A stretch of 64,000 nucleotides of DNA, from the NCBI GenBank assembly GCA_015832175.1, contig WJXW01000011.1:1550001-1614000 (forward strand), read 5' to 3'. Every line of letters begins with the position of its first letter. The first letter of the stretch is position 1. The notes beneath the pieces were generated by a model that was not told where the DNA came from, did not search any database, and saw only the letters and a list, made by a program, of their open reading frames with translations. Source of the DNA: Paraphaeosphaeria minitans (taxonomy: Eukaryota > Ascomycota > Dothideomycetes > Pleosporales > Didymosphaeriaceae). The position numbers were made by a program, and so were the translations under genes. Positions 46,286 through 56,349 of this stretch are shown piece by piece.

Positions 46286-48624
46286 ATGGCCCTCGACCCC
46301 TCACGCAAACGCAAACGCGCCCATGTCTCGTACCGAGAGCCCAGCAGCGACGACCATCTCTCAGACTCCGCCACCCACACGGACAATCCCGCCCGAAGAA
46401 AGCCACCGGTTCGGCGCTCCACTCGCCACCAGTCGCATGAGGTTGAGCAGCAACCGGAACCCTCGACGAGTCGACCCACGCCCAACCGCGCTGCCTCTCC
46501 CACGCTGCCTCCGTCGGCAGCCCACCGCACCCACCGGAGGCAACGGAAGCCGAAATTATCATACCGCGAGGAGACCACCGACGACGATGACAGCGAAGAG
46601 CATGCCGAGGCCGACTACGAGCCGGACGAGGACGTTGTGCAAAGAAAGAGAAAGCCAAAGCCACCGCGGCCATCTACACCTCGCAAGCAGTCGGGGCATG
46701 GCTCAAGCAAGACGATTGGTGCGAGGAAGCGCGCCTTCGATACCCCGTTGAGGGAAAAGAAGCGTGGGTACACCCTCCCTACTCGCGACAAGGAGACTTA
46801 CAATGAGTAGCACTCCAACCCGTCGTCGCGCATATCCCCACCGATGGACACAAGCCAGACATGTCGTCACTGCCGTACCACGTCCTGCTCCAGATCTTCG
46901 TCTACGCCTCCCATCCCCTGCGCGACGAGAACATGCATGCCACACCTTCGATAGCTTGGCTCATCAACATGGCGCAAATGTCTCAAGCCTTCACAAAGCC
47001 AGCTTTGACAGCGCTGCATCGGAACCCGCCCATCTTTGCAATCCGCCACAATCGGAGGAAGCTGGTGCACCATCTGATCACCCCGCCAGCCGACACTGGT
47101 CAGCAGTACAAGGTCATGGTCAAGCGTCTCGAGCTCGACGCCACCCAGATGTCTACCTTGACCGATTCCACCACCAGCGTGGCCGACCTGTCGTCCCTGA
47201 TATCGTCCCTGACGACCCTGAAGGAGATAGACATCTTCGACCCGCTCGACCGCCCGCCATACCGAGAGCGACAGAAGCGTACGCGCCGCTGGACCTATCC
47301 GCCGGAACTCTTCGACACGTTGCGGCAGACCGAGCTGCGCTTGCAGAGCTGGCGGTGGCATGCTACCTACTGCGCCGAAGGTCTTCTGTGGATAAAAGAC
47401 ATCCATGCGGACCAAGCCTTCCAGAGCCTCCGCGATGTCACCTTTGTAAAGTTCAACTTTGACGAGAAGCGCAAGGATGATTCCACCGACCCCACGACGG
47501 AAGAACTCCTCGCATCCGCTGTGGCCTCCCTTCCCACCCTGCAGTCGCTGGCCTTTGAGTCGTGCACTGCCGTCAACGGAAAGCTCCTGTCCCTGCTACC
47601 TTCCACACTCGTCAGCCTCAGCATCACCAACTGCATCTACCTCACCTCCGACTCCATGCACGCTTTCCTCTCAGACCACGGGTACCACCTCGAAGAGCTC
47701 GTCCTCAACCACAACCAATCCCTCGACCTCTCCTTCCTAACCTCCCTCCACCAAGACTGCCCGCGCCTCGAAGTCCTCAAGATGGACCTAAACTACTACA
47801 GCACCCTCGCCATGTCCTCCGACAACGAGCCGCTCTACGACTGGCTCCTCGGCCTCGACGAAGTCCCTACCTGGCCCGCCGCCCTCCGCATAATAGACAT
47901 GCAGCACCTCCGCAAATGGGGCGCAGACGCTGCCACAAACTTCTTCACGAGTCTGATAGACTCTGCGGCTGAGCTGCCGTATCTGAGGGAGCTGCGTATC
48001 CTCGCCATGGTCGACATGGACTGGCGCCAGCGCGCAGATTTCCGGCGCAAGTGGGCTGCGCGGTTCGAGAAGGTGTTTGCGTGGCGCGGGAAGGCGCCGA
48101 GTCCGCACCTGGCGTCGCTGCGGGCGTATAGGGAGTGGAAAGCGGACGAGCAGGAGGCTGGCGATAGGAACGACTCCCTCCTGGACATCACCGCCGAAGA
48201 CGTCCGGAAGGATGTTCCACCAAGCACAGGGGACGGCGCGGACAGCCACCCGGAGGGCGAAAGCGACAACGGCAGCGACAGCGACGTCCCCCTCCTCTCC
48301 AAGCGCAAGAACAAGAACGAGGCCTGGAATCCCAAGCGCCTCCGCTCTCGCGCCAAAGCGTCGACCAACTACGACGAGACGTCGGACAACGAGAACCAAG
48401 ACGAAGATGCCGACGCGGACGCAGACACGCAGCACACGGAGGAGCCCGACGACGAGGAGCCGACCTTCGTGCAGGGCCGCTGTCACACGGTCATGTGCCG
48501 GATTGATAATCTGCGGCCGCGCGAGGAGATGTTTGACGAGGCGGATTTTCTGGACGAGGAGCGCAGCGGGGATGAGGAGTGGGATGAGGATCGGGACGAG
48601 GTCGAGGAGGGGTATGCATGGTGA
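46286..48624 (+). CDS. F-box/leucine-rich-repeat protein, 763 aa
   Basis: Likely substrate adaptor of an SCF ubiquitin ligase. Two open frames (46286-46810 and 46861-48624) are best joined by a 47-bp intron, 46764-46810 (gtgggt ... gtag); the join reads EKKPLQPVVAHIPTDGHKPDMSSLPYH and keeps phase. The N-terminal ~160 residues are basic/acidic low complexity (MALDPSRKRKRAHVSYREPS). An F-box-like LPYHVLLQIFVYASHPL follows at about residue 180, then LRR-like helices and strands (LPTLQSLAFESCTAVNGKL, LVSLSITNCIYLT, LEELVLNHNQSLDLSFL). The C-terminus is acidic and ends with a conserved-looking block, VMCRIDNLRPREEMFDEADF, then LDEERSGDEEWDED. If the intron is wrong there would be two separate genes, which I think less likely. 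Confidence 0.75.
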
Positions 48625-49939
48625 AATGGCGGTGGAGGAGGAGCGGCGGGAGAGATTCCTGGCTGGCTGGCTAGCTAGCTAGCAAGGCAATGTATTAACA
48701 ATACCTGTATTATCGACTCGAGCAGGGCTGGCATGGTGGGGCATATGGTCATGCACATGTGGCTGGCGTTTTGGATCCGCACGGGCATGGTATGTACGAT
48801 AGGATGATACCCCTGGGCCTTTTTTTTTTCTCTACGTCCGGTAGGTATCGGACTTGGGTTTTTTTGGCATGGATGCATGGCGTCTTGATCGAGAGAAGAA
48901 GAAAAGAAGAAAAGCTTCTGGCCATCGAGGGGTTTTGCTTGCTGCGAGCTTGCAATGGCACGTTTGTGCGTCTTCAGTTGCGGGTCTTGACGGTTTTTGC
49001 TTCTACCTGGCATCGGTAGGTAGGTAACTATATACCTAGTACACCTCGTCTACCTAGTTTTTCACACGTATCATTATTGGTATTGTATGGATGGTTTGGT
49101 TCTTCTCACCGTTTCCACCCATTATTCATAGAGTCGGTCCCAGTTGAGACGGCAGTAGTGATGAGTGTACGTTTGAGATGCATGATACCTGGGCGGGGGT
49201 TAGGGATGCTGAGATCTGCGCAGTGTGGGGTGTGGCGATGACGGGCCGTCTTCAAGGGTCTTCCTCTCTTCTTTCCGTCGCAACTCCTGCGTCACGCCAT
49301 GCATTACCTCTCTATTTCTCACCATGTCGTCCAAGTCATCGCGTTGAAGTCCAAGTGGTGCATTTTGTTTTTTCGCTCGGCGCAGTTCAGAGAGCGGATC
49401 TATTCGGGTCCGATAGCTGGACCACTTTTCACGGCTATACCGTAAAGGAAGCGTCCAAAGGCCAGGTAACAACTGGATGAACAAAACCACCTGTAGGCTA
49501 CCTTCGTTTGGTCTAGGAGATGGAGTTGTGTTCTTTACATGATACTTCAGCAGCCCGCCAGCTCAAATCGCTCCGCCCGCCGTGCCACGCGCATGCTAAA
49601 GACTCCATCACTCGGGAAAGGATTTAAACCAAGTGCCGTTCACAACATGGCGTTTACAACATGGCTAGGCCATCTGACAATGGAAGATTCGACCAGTGAA
49701 GATGCGTGGCGACACGCAGTGTACGATCGTGGCACGAACAAAGGAGCGCGGGCAGAACAATACGAAGGTTGGACGGCGAGACCACGAGCTTTCCGAAAAT
49801 GCAGAGACAGCCACACAAGCCTGCAGGCTCGCCCTTCAAGTACTCTCCGTTTCTTCTATCTGCCTCCCCAGGCAATCCTGCTGATCCCCTTGGCATCTGC
49901 TCTCATTGTAACCTCAATTCGTCGTTCGCAGTCCACGCA
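48625..49939. other. Intergenic, about 1.3 kb, FMO promoter
   Basis: No gene recognised. Contains (ctgg)/(ctag) tetramers at 48660-48682 and gtaggtaggtaac-type repeats at 49015-49055. The FMO frame is open upstream of its start to 49706 but that part is not conserved-looking. Confidence 0.5.
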
Positions 49940-52153
49940 ATGGCCGAGAAATCCGTCGCAATCGTAGGCGCAGGCCCTGCCGGCCTTATAGCGGCACGCA
50001 AGCTGCAAGCACTCACGTCCTTCAGATTCACCATCTTCGAAAAGTCGACTCGTGTGGGAGGGCTTTGGAACCGCGAGAGTTTCATTCATCCGGAGATGAT
50101 GACCAATTTCTGTCGGTTCACTGCCACGTTCTCCGACTTTGCTTGGGAGAGCGTCGATCTCGGAAGACCTGCTCCCGTGTATCCGCAGGCCTGGATGGTG
50201 GAAAAGTATCTGCAGGCGTATGGGAAGCTCATCCCGGATGAGTGCTACGAGTTCCAGACGTGCGTGACTAGGGCTGAGCGGGAGGGGGAGGGGTGGAGGA
50301 TTAGTTCGATTAAGGATGGGGTGGAGAAGACGCGGTATTTTGACTACTTGATCGTCGCGACGGGATACCTGCAACATCCCAAGGAGCTGAGGTGCGAGAT
50401 TGAGTCGTCCATCAAGACGAACCCGCTCTTCCCGGTGCCGATCCTCCACAGCACGAAGTACCGTACGCTCGAACAAATCGTCCCGCTGAACGAGAGCCCT
50501 CAAGACACCCCGCACACCGTTCTCGTCATAGGTGGCTCACATTCTGGCGCCGATATAGCGTCACTTATCGCACACCAAGCCTCGGATGCTCGATGGAGCC
50601 CCAACGGGAACAAAGCCTTCCGTGGGGTCAAGGTCGTTCATATCGGGATGAACGTATTGCTACCCATTCCAGGCATGGTGTGGGATAAGACAGCAACGCA
50701 CGTCTCCATGCATCCGCTCGAGTTCACGCTGTGTGAGCGATCGACCCGCGAGCCAGAACCCCTCACCTTCGCCTTCGCTCCGGCCAGTATCCAAGAGAAC
50801 CAGATTTTGCTCTTCTACTACAAAGAGATCATCGAGGGTGGCGTCGGAGATCTCGACTTCATGGAAACACTGCCTGCGAATGTGGCCCTGGGCGATCGCT
50901 ACTACCAATGCATACAAGACGGACGTATCCAACTGATTCCAGGGGCCGTCAAGAGACTTGAAAGAGGCAAGGATTCTGACTCCATCACTGCGAGGGTGAA
51001 AGGGAAAGACGGCAAAGACGTCGTCGTCGACAACATCAACGCGGTCATCAACGCCACGGGCTTCAATTCCGGCGGCGGCCTCAGTTTCCTTGCCGACGAC
51101 GTCAAAGAGCAGCTCGAGTTCGACCCCGCCAACACGCGCCTCCCCGCCGTGCTGAACGCCAGCTACATGGCGCAGAACCCCCAAGCGTCCTCCCTCGCTC
51201 TCCTCGGCTTCGTCCCCGTCAACTGGGGCATCATCGAGATGCAAATGCGCGCCGTCGTGAACCGCTGGACCGGTCGCCCCTTCGACGAGGACCCGGCCCA
51301 CGTCTCCGCCCTCGGCGACCACATGCGATACATCCAAGCCGCAATCCGCGATGAGCGCCGAAAGCAAGAAGTCCCGCAGTTCCTGTTCGGCGACTACCTA
51401 GGCCTTCTGGAACAGGCAGCCCGGGAGCTGCGCATGGAGCAGATACACGGCGACGACGGCGCTTTCACGGGCTTCTTTTGCTCCTCGCGCTTCCTCGGTC
51501 CCGGCGAGCCCAAGACCGAGGCCCTCAAGACCATGCGCGCGATACGCCGTCTGCGGGCGGTCATCGATCGGCGGAACCCGCTCGTAGCGTACGTGGCTTT
51601 CACGGGCCTCCTTGGCCGGTGGCGGTGCGCGTCGCAGACAGAAAGTGTAGGTGCTGGGGCGGAGACGGTGGTCGAGGTCGAGGCTCATCCTCGCTATCCT
51701 ACGGCGCCTGGGTACGATCTCGAGTACGTGGTTGTGCTGAGAGATGGCGCTGGGAGGGAAAAGACGACGTTGGTCGCGCGCTACACGGAGGTTACGTACG
51801 AAATCACTCTCTGGGCGGTCGATGCACGCAAGAGTGCCCTCGAGGCTGGGCCGTTGATGTTCAAGGTGCCTATTGATCGCGATTCCAACGGCGAATTAAC
51901 TGGCCCTTTTGGCACGGTTATTTACCATGTGGATTTCAGGGGGAGCAGGTTGGATGGGTTTAGTGTGACGATGGGGAAAGGGCTCGCTACTGAGCAGACT
52001 TTTGTCTTTGAACGGCCGTCTGGGTTGGTCGTCGCTGAGGCTGCGCTTGTAGGGTTGGATGGAAAGGGCTCTTTGGCAGCTGAGAAGCTCGACGTGCGGT
52101 CGGGTGGGAATGGGGACGGGGCTGAGAATGGTCCGCTACCAAGTGCGCCGTAG
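49940..52153 (+). CDS. Flavin-containing monooxygenase fused to a DUF6314-like domain, 737 aa
   Basis: Single-exon. FAD- and NADPH-dependent monooxygenase by motif: FAD site GAGPAG at residues 10-15, FMO core GLWNRESFIHPEMMTNFC, NADPH site GGSHSGAD near 197-204, and ATGFNSGG later. These enzymes oxygenate a soft nucleophile or a carbonyl in a small molecule; the substrate is unknown. The protein is ~200 residues longer than typical fungal FMOs. From about 557 (GLLGRWRCASQ, then AHPRYPTAPGYDLEYVVVLRDG and FGTVIYHVDF) the tail resembles the DUF6314 beta-barrel. I start at MAEKSVAIVG (49940) because the FAD motif must be N-terminal. Convergent with the AA9 gene. Confidence 0.85.
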   Translation: MAEKSVAIVGAGPAGLIAARKLQALTSFRFTIFEKSTRVGGLWNRESFIHPEMMTNFCRFTATFSDFAWESVDLGRPAPVYPQAWMVEKYLQAYGKLIPDECYEFQTCVTRAEREGEGWRISSIKDGVEKTRYFDYLIVATGYLQHPKELRCEIESSIKTNPLFPVPILHSTKYRTLEQIVPLNESPQDTPHTVLVIGGSHSGADIASLIAHQASDARWSPNGNKAFRGVKVVHIGMNVLLPIPGMVWDKTATHVSMHPLEFTLCERSTREPEPLTFAFAPASIQENQILLFYYKEIIEGGVGDLDFMETLPANVALGDRYYQCIQDGRIQLIPGAVKRLERGKDSDSITARVKGKDGKDVVVDNINAVINATGFNSGGGLSFLADDVKEQLEFDPANTRLPAVLNASYMAQNPQASSLALLGFVPVNWGIIEMQMRAVVNRWTGRPFDEDPAHVSALGDHMRYIQAAIRDERRKQEVPQFLFGDYLGLLEQAARELRMEQIHGDDGAFTGFFCSSRFLGPGEPKTEALKTMRAIRRLRAVIDRRNPLVAYVAFTGLLGRWRCASQTESVGAGAETVVEVEAHPRYPTAPGYDLEYVVVLRDGAGREKTTLVARYTEVTYEITLWAVDARKSALEAGPLMFKVPIDRDSNGELTGPFGTVIYHVDFRGSRLDGFSVTMGKGLATEQTFVFERPSGLVVAEAALVGLDGKGSLAAEKLDVRSGGNGDGAENGPLPSAP

Positions 52154-52549
52154 CATGTGGTGCTCATCAGCTTAAGGTCTGATGTGAGTGCGCCAGGATG
52201 TAGTTCCGTAGGTAGTTTGAAATTCAATCTTTCTCTCCCATCTATCACCGCAAGCTTTACTCCCACGGGACCGTCCATCTATCTATTATCTAGTTCTCCT
52301 GCTGCTCGAGAGTGGCCTGAATCACCAATTCTCCGTGACAGTATAACTGGTGCACACTATCAAATCTCACACAGTCCTAATCCCGTACCGTGGTATAATA
52401 AGCTCCTCCACAAAACCCGTCTGCAAAAGAACAGCCCCCCATCCATCACCTACCTACGTCCGTGCACCTATTACGTACCTACACAAAGCTACCTCCATCC
52501 CTTCCCTTCCCTTCCCTTCCCTCTCCACCCCCACCCCCACCCAACCCCC
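52154..52549. other. Intergenic between convergent FMO and AA9 genes
   Basis: About 400 bp; pyrimidine-rich with (ttccc)n near 52500-52523. No gene. Confidence 0.5.
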
Positions 52550-53354
52550 CTAACAAACAAAAGTAGCAGGCCCAGGGTTGACATAGCTCGTAGGAACCGG
52601 ATAATTAATATTAATCAGGATCCCCGGGTCGCTCGCCCTGTACGCGCCCGGGAAAGCGGCCAAGTCGGTCGGCGTCTGGGACCCGCCGCCGACGACGTCG
52701 ATCTGCGCGCAGCTGAGGTAGAACTGCGCGCCGCCGGGGCTCTGGGCTACGTGCAGGCCGATGTGCTCGTTGCGCATGAGGTACCTGCCTGCGGGGATGC
52801 AGGGCGGGATCTTGACGTCGTAGTTGGCGGCGTCTGGGTTTGTTAGTTGGGGGGAGGGAGGAGGTGGGTAGCTAGGTAGGTATAGGTAGGTGGGAAGAAG
52901 GGAGGGCTCACTCAACCACGTCAACTGCGATCCGAACTTCGGCTGCTCGGCGTAGATCCGGAACCAGACGGCCCCCGTGGGATCCCACTTGTTGACGTCC
53001 TGGCCCTCGGGCACCTTGGCCAGGTACGACTGGAAGGGTCCGGGGTGGTACGCGTTGGGGTTGACATTGACCTTGACGCTGGAACCGGCAGCCACAGCCA
53101 CGGTCTCGTTGCCCGGGGAGAGCTGGTTGCAGCGGATGTCGCTGGAGGTCACGTCGCCGACGAAGCCGTTGTTCTGCCAGTTCTTGGCCTGGCGGACGGC
53201 GCTCCAGGCAGGGGCGCCGTTGACCGTCGGCAGGGTGTCTGTTCGCCATCAGCTTCCCTCGGGCCTTGCGTCTCGGATGCTGGCTCGCCAAATCAAACTT
53301 ACAGTGAGCGCTAACCGCCGATGTGGCAGCTAAGAGGAGAGCAAAGGTCTTCAT
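52550..53354 (-). CDS. AA9 lytic polysaccharide monooxygenase (secreted)
   Basis: Copper enzyme that oxidatively cleaves cellulose or related glucans outside the cell. Exons 53354-53303, 53238-52912 and 52833-52550, introns 64 and 78 bp, product 220 residues. The signal peptide MKTFALLLAATSAVSA is cut just before His17, which becomes the N-terminal ligand of the copper histidine brace; the first intron falls one codon later. The second brace histidine lies in the NPNAYHPGPFQSYLAKV region. The active-site His/Gln/Tyr cluster lies in GLHVAQSPGGAQFYLSCAQ. No carbohydrate-binding module or GPI tail follows; it ends PGPATFVC. A short, complete, single-domain AA9. Confidence 0.93.
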
Positions 53355-54465
53355 CGTGTTCGGGGAAGAACGTTCAGCAGAGCTAGGTGACGAGGGGGCG
53401 CTGTATCGCGGACGTGCAACTGATTTATCTACCGTCCATCGATACCGTGTGTCGTCCCCGCGGCGACGACATCATGCTGCGCCCGGGAACAAGGCATGCG
53501 GCTGAATGGGCCGCAGTCGCGACGCGACCTGGTAGGCGGCAGGGGCGGTATTGCATTGGGCATGCGATGTTGTGGATCGCCATGGCTGATCGGAGGCAAT
53601 ATGGAGTGGTATAGAACAATTAATATGGGGGAATGACGCGTGACAGTGATATTAATCATCGGCTAATCAGACCCAGCAACCGGAGTCATCGAGCTTATAT
53701 GAGTGTGTTATTTAAATACTACCAGATTTCGGACGCATAGGATGACACTGCGTGGAGCCCAAATCTACCCCTGTCATGCTATGTTGATTTCTGTCGCGGG
53801 GGAAATGTTCAATCAGTGTCAGTAAACCATTAGAGATGGTGCTGGCCTGAATAGGCTCTGTGACCCCTTAAAATGTAAATCGTGTGCGATTTTCGATCAA
53901 GAACAAGAAAAGCCCTAGAAAAAAAGATAGATGCTTGTGGTTGTGATTTTGGTCGTAGCTTTGGTAGTCAGGACCAGAACTAGGTAGATGGATACAAGCG
54001 CACAGCAACTTCGGTGCATGCCCGAACCAGACAACCATTCGAAATTAAAACCTTGACGGAACAAACCATCAGAGTTTTTAGCTCGAAGCTGCAAGGAAAT
54101 TACCAAGCAAGCACATCTAGACCGCACTTTACCATTTCGCGTCGGGTGTCAGATTCAGGAGTGGCTGTGGCTTCCGGATGGCATGCATGGCCGACAAGGC
54201 AGCCTTAACGAGATTATAATGTGACCACACTAAAGGTCTCGCGTACGTCTAGGGCACCAGTCTGGTTCCTCGCTGACAGCTCAAACAAGAACGTCTCATT
54301 TCTCATACTTTACAGATCTTGATTCTGGAGACCACCGGAACTTTTGTCGATCCTGGCTGGATGCTACCATTTACAAATCATAGCATCAGCTCCATCGTAG
54401 AAATTTCCACCAATATTGGCCAACATAATCTCCAGAATTGGCGTGGCTCCTCGTCCGGTTCCCAG
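53355..54465. other. Intergenic, AA9 promoter and epimerase 3' flank, about 1.1 kb
   Basis: No gene recognised. AT content is higher in the middle (53620-54200). Confidence 0.5.
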
Positions 54466-55554
54466 TCACTGCTTTAACGGCGTCCCCTTTGGAATTGCAT
54501 AGCTCCTCGCATTCCCCATATGCTCCAGAATAAGCTCGACTTCCGCATCCGCAGCCTCCAAGATATGCTCCGCGGCATACTTCGGCTTCCACCCAATCTT
54601 CTTGCCATGCTCAGGCACCCACGTGCACAGCCCACCTAGCTGCATCGGCACAAAGTCCGCCGGACAGTCTATGCCCTCTCCCATGCTCTCCAACGCAGCT
54701 CTATCAGCCTTGACGACCGTCTCGTCGTCAACGACGCCCCTCTTCTTCAGCGCCTTGCCCATGGCAGCATAGATTTCGTCCCAAGCGACGCTCCCCGGGC
54801 TCGCAAGGAAATACCCACTCTCCCCCTCCCCAACATCCTCACCCCCCAAGATGCTCCGCAGAATCTCAACATAGAGCGTGGAATTATCTTCCACGTGGCA
54901 CACCGGCCACGTCGGATATCCGTCGTCCACCTTGTACACGCGCCTCGTCGCAACCGCCGCCTTCACCACCGCTACCGTCTGGATGGAGATCTTGTTCCCG
55001 AAGCCCAGCCCGCGGCCATACACGATGCACGGCGCAAAGATGTAGGACCGGACGCCGTGTGCTTTTGCAGTCTCGACCACGAGGTTGTTGCAGCGCGCGC
55101 CGAGGCCCATGGCGTCGATGGGCGCTTTGCTGGGCTGGGACTGCTGGATCGAGAGGAGGGAGGGATCCGTGTCGGAGAAGGGCTCCGTGGGCGCGCCGGC
55201 GTGCGAGGAGAAGAGCTTTGCGCCGGTGGTGAAGAGGAAGTGGACATGTTGGCCGGTCTGCTGCTTGACGGTTGCGAGGGCTTTGATCCAGGCGGGTGTG
55301 CTCATGTCGAGGGGGTTATGGAGGTGGTACACGATTGAGATGTTGTTGTCGATGATGGCTGCGGAGACTGCGTCCGTGTCGGACAAGTCGAGAGACATTG
55401 GGGAGGCGTTGTACTGCTTGACGGCCTCTGCCTGCTTATCGGAGCGGACCACGGCGTAGATCTTGTGTGCGGGTAGGCCGGCGTCCTTCAGGAATTCGAG
55501 GAAGGTACCGCCCAAGTACCCGGACGCGCCAGTAAGAAGAATGCTGCGAGACAT
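54466..55554 (-). CDS. NAD-dependent epimerase/dehydratase-like protein (extended SDR), 362 aa
   Basis: Single-exon Rossmann-fold oxidoreductase. NAD(P)-binding motif GASGYLGG at residues 9-16, central LLGG(D)-type SDR strands, SIVYHLHNPLD, and IFAPCIVYGRGLGFGNKISI. The usual YxxxK catalytic pair is not evident: the corresponding region reads GLGARCNNLVVE. In similar fungal proteins I recall this same replacement, so catalytic mechanism and substrate are uncertain. No targeting signal. Minus strand, 1.1 kb from the AA9 gene; no functional link is implied. Confidence 0.85.
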   Translation of the reverse strand: MSRSILLTGASGYLGGTFLEFLKDAGLPAHKIYAVVRSDKQAEAVKQYNASPMSLDLSDTDAVSAAIIDNNISIVYHLHNPLDMSTPAWIKALATVKQQTGQHVHFLFTTGAKLFSSHAGAPTEPFSDTDPSLLSIQQSQPSKAPIDAMGLGARCNNLVVETAKAHGVRSYIFAPCIVYGRGLGFGNKISIQTVAVVKAAVATRRVYKVDDGYPTWPVCHVEDNSTLYVEILRSILGGEDVGEGESGYFLASPGSVAWDEIYAAMGKALKKRGVVDDETVVKADRAALESMGEGIDCPADFVPMQLGGLCTWVPEHGKKIGWKPKYAAEHILEAADAEVELILEHMGNARSYAIPKGTPLKQ

Positions 55555-56349
55555 GTTTCGAGTGCAATCAAATTGTGTAGATGGGGTTGTTGATGAAGCC
55601 GTATTTCGTGGAGATGCTGAGTTTGGTATTTACACTACACCTGTGGCGATCCACGGTATCTATCCAGGACAACACTCGCACCGTAGAAGTAGCAGGCGAC
55701 AGAAACGTCTCCGCATATCTTACAAATTCAACGATGACATATGCAGTACAGATGCTGATGTGGGCCCTGATCGATTAGGACACGGCCGATCCTTGCCGAG
55801 GTAGGGAGGTACCGTAGGTATTTAGTCTAGGTATTGGTCAGGTGGGGCACTTGTAGGTAGGTAGGTAGGTACCTCTTGTGGAAAGAAAGTACACGCAACA
55901 TTCTACAATTATGTGCTTTCTTTCGTTCTTCTTTTTAGATTCAAAAACACCAAGGGAGAGCATGTCAATGCAGAGGCGTAAAGCGACAGAACAATGTCTG
56001 TGCGTATATCCGAATTTGACCATTCCGCACTTGCAATGCCCAGGAAGGCAGGGGTTTCATAGTCGCAGTCAAACAGGTCAGAGACGTCAGAATCTCTGAC
56101 AAGACTTTGAAGAGTTTTTTCGCCAAAGACTACACGTTTTCTGCGTCGGCGCGATGCTCAGCCCACACGGCGTAGAGTTGTTCCGACCTTTCATGGGTCA
56201 GTTGTGATAGGAATTGGAATGCCGAGCATATGCGACAGGCAGAATGCCGTGAACTTCACGCTTACTACAAAAAATCCATGCTTCCCAGAATATGTACTTC
56301 GTTTGAAAGGAGATGGTATCATGTATACGACGCGCACGACCACTCTACC
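55555..56349. other. Intergenic, about 800 bp
   Basis: Contains a taggtaggtaggtaggtacc run at 55855-55874 and further taggta motifs at 55800-55835. No gene. Confidence 0.55.
55850..55874. repeat. (TAGG)n tetranucleotide run
   Basis: Four to five tagg units ending in gtacc; one of several such patches in the intergenic DNA of this window. Confidence 0.85.

Noticed and set aside
49706..49939. N-terminal extension of the monooxygenase to 49706
   Set aside because: Would put 78 unrelated residues before the FAD motif, which should be N-terminal.
49940..55554. Secondary-metabolite cluster of monooxygenase, LPMO and epimerase-like genes
   Set aside because: No backbone synthase, regulator or transporter nearby; orientations and spacing are ordinary.
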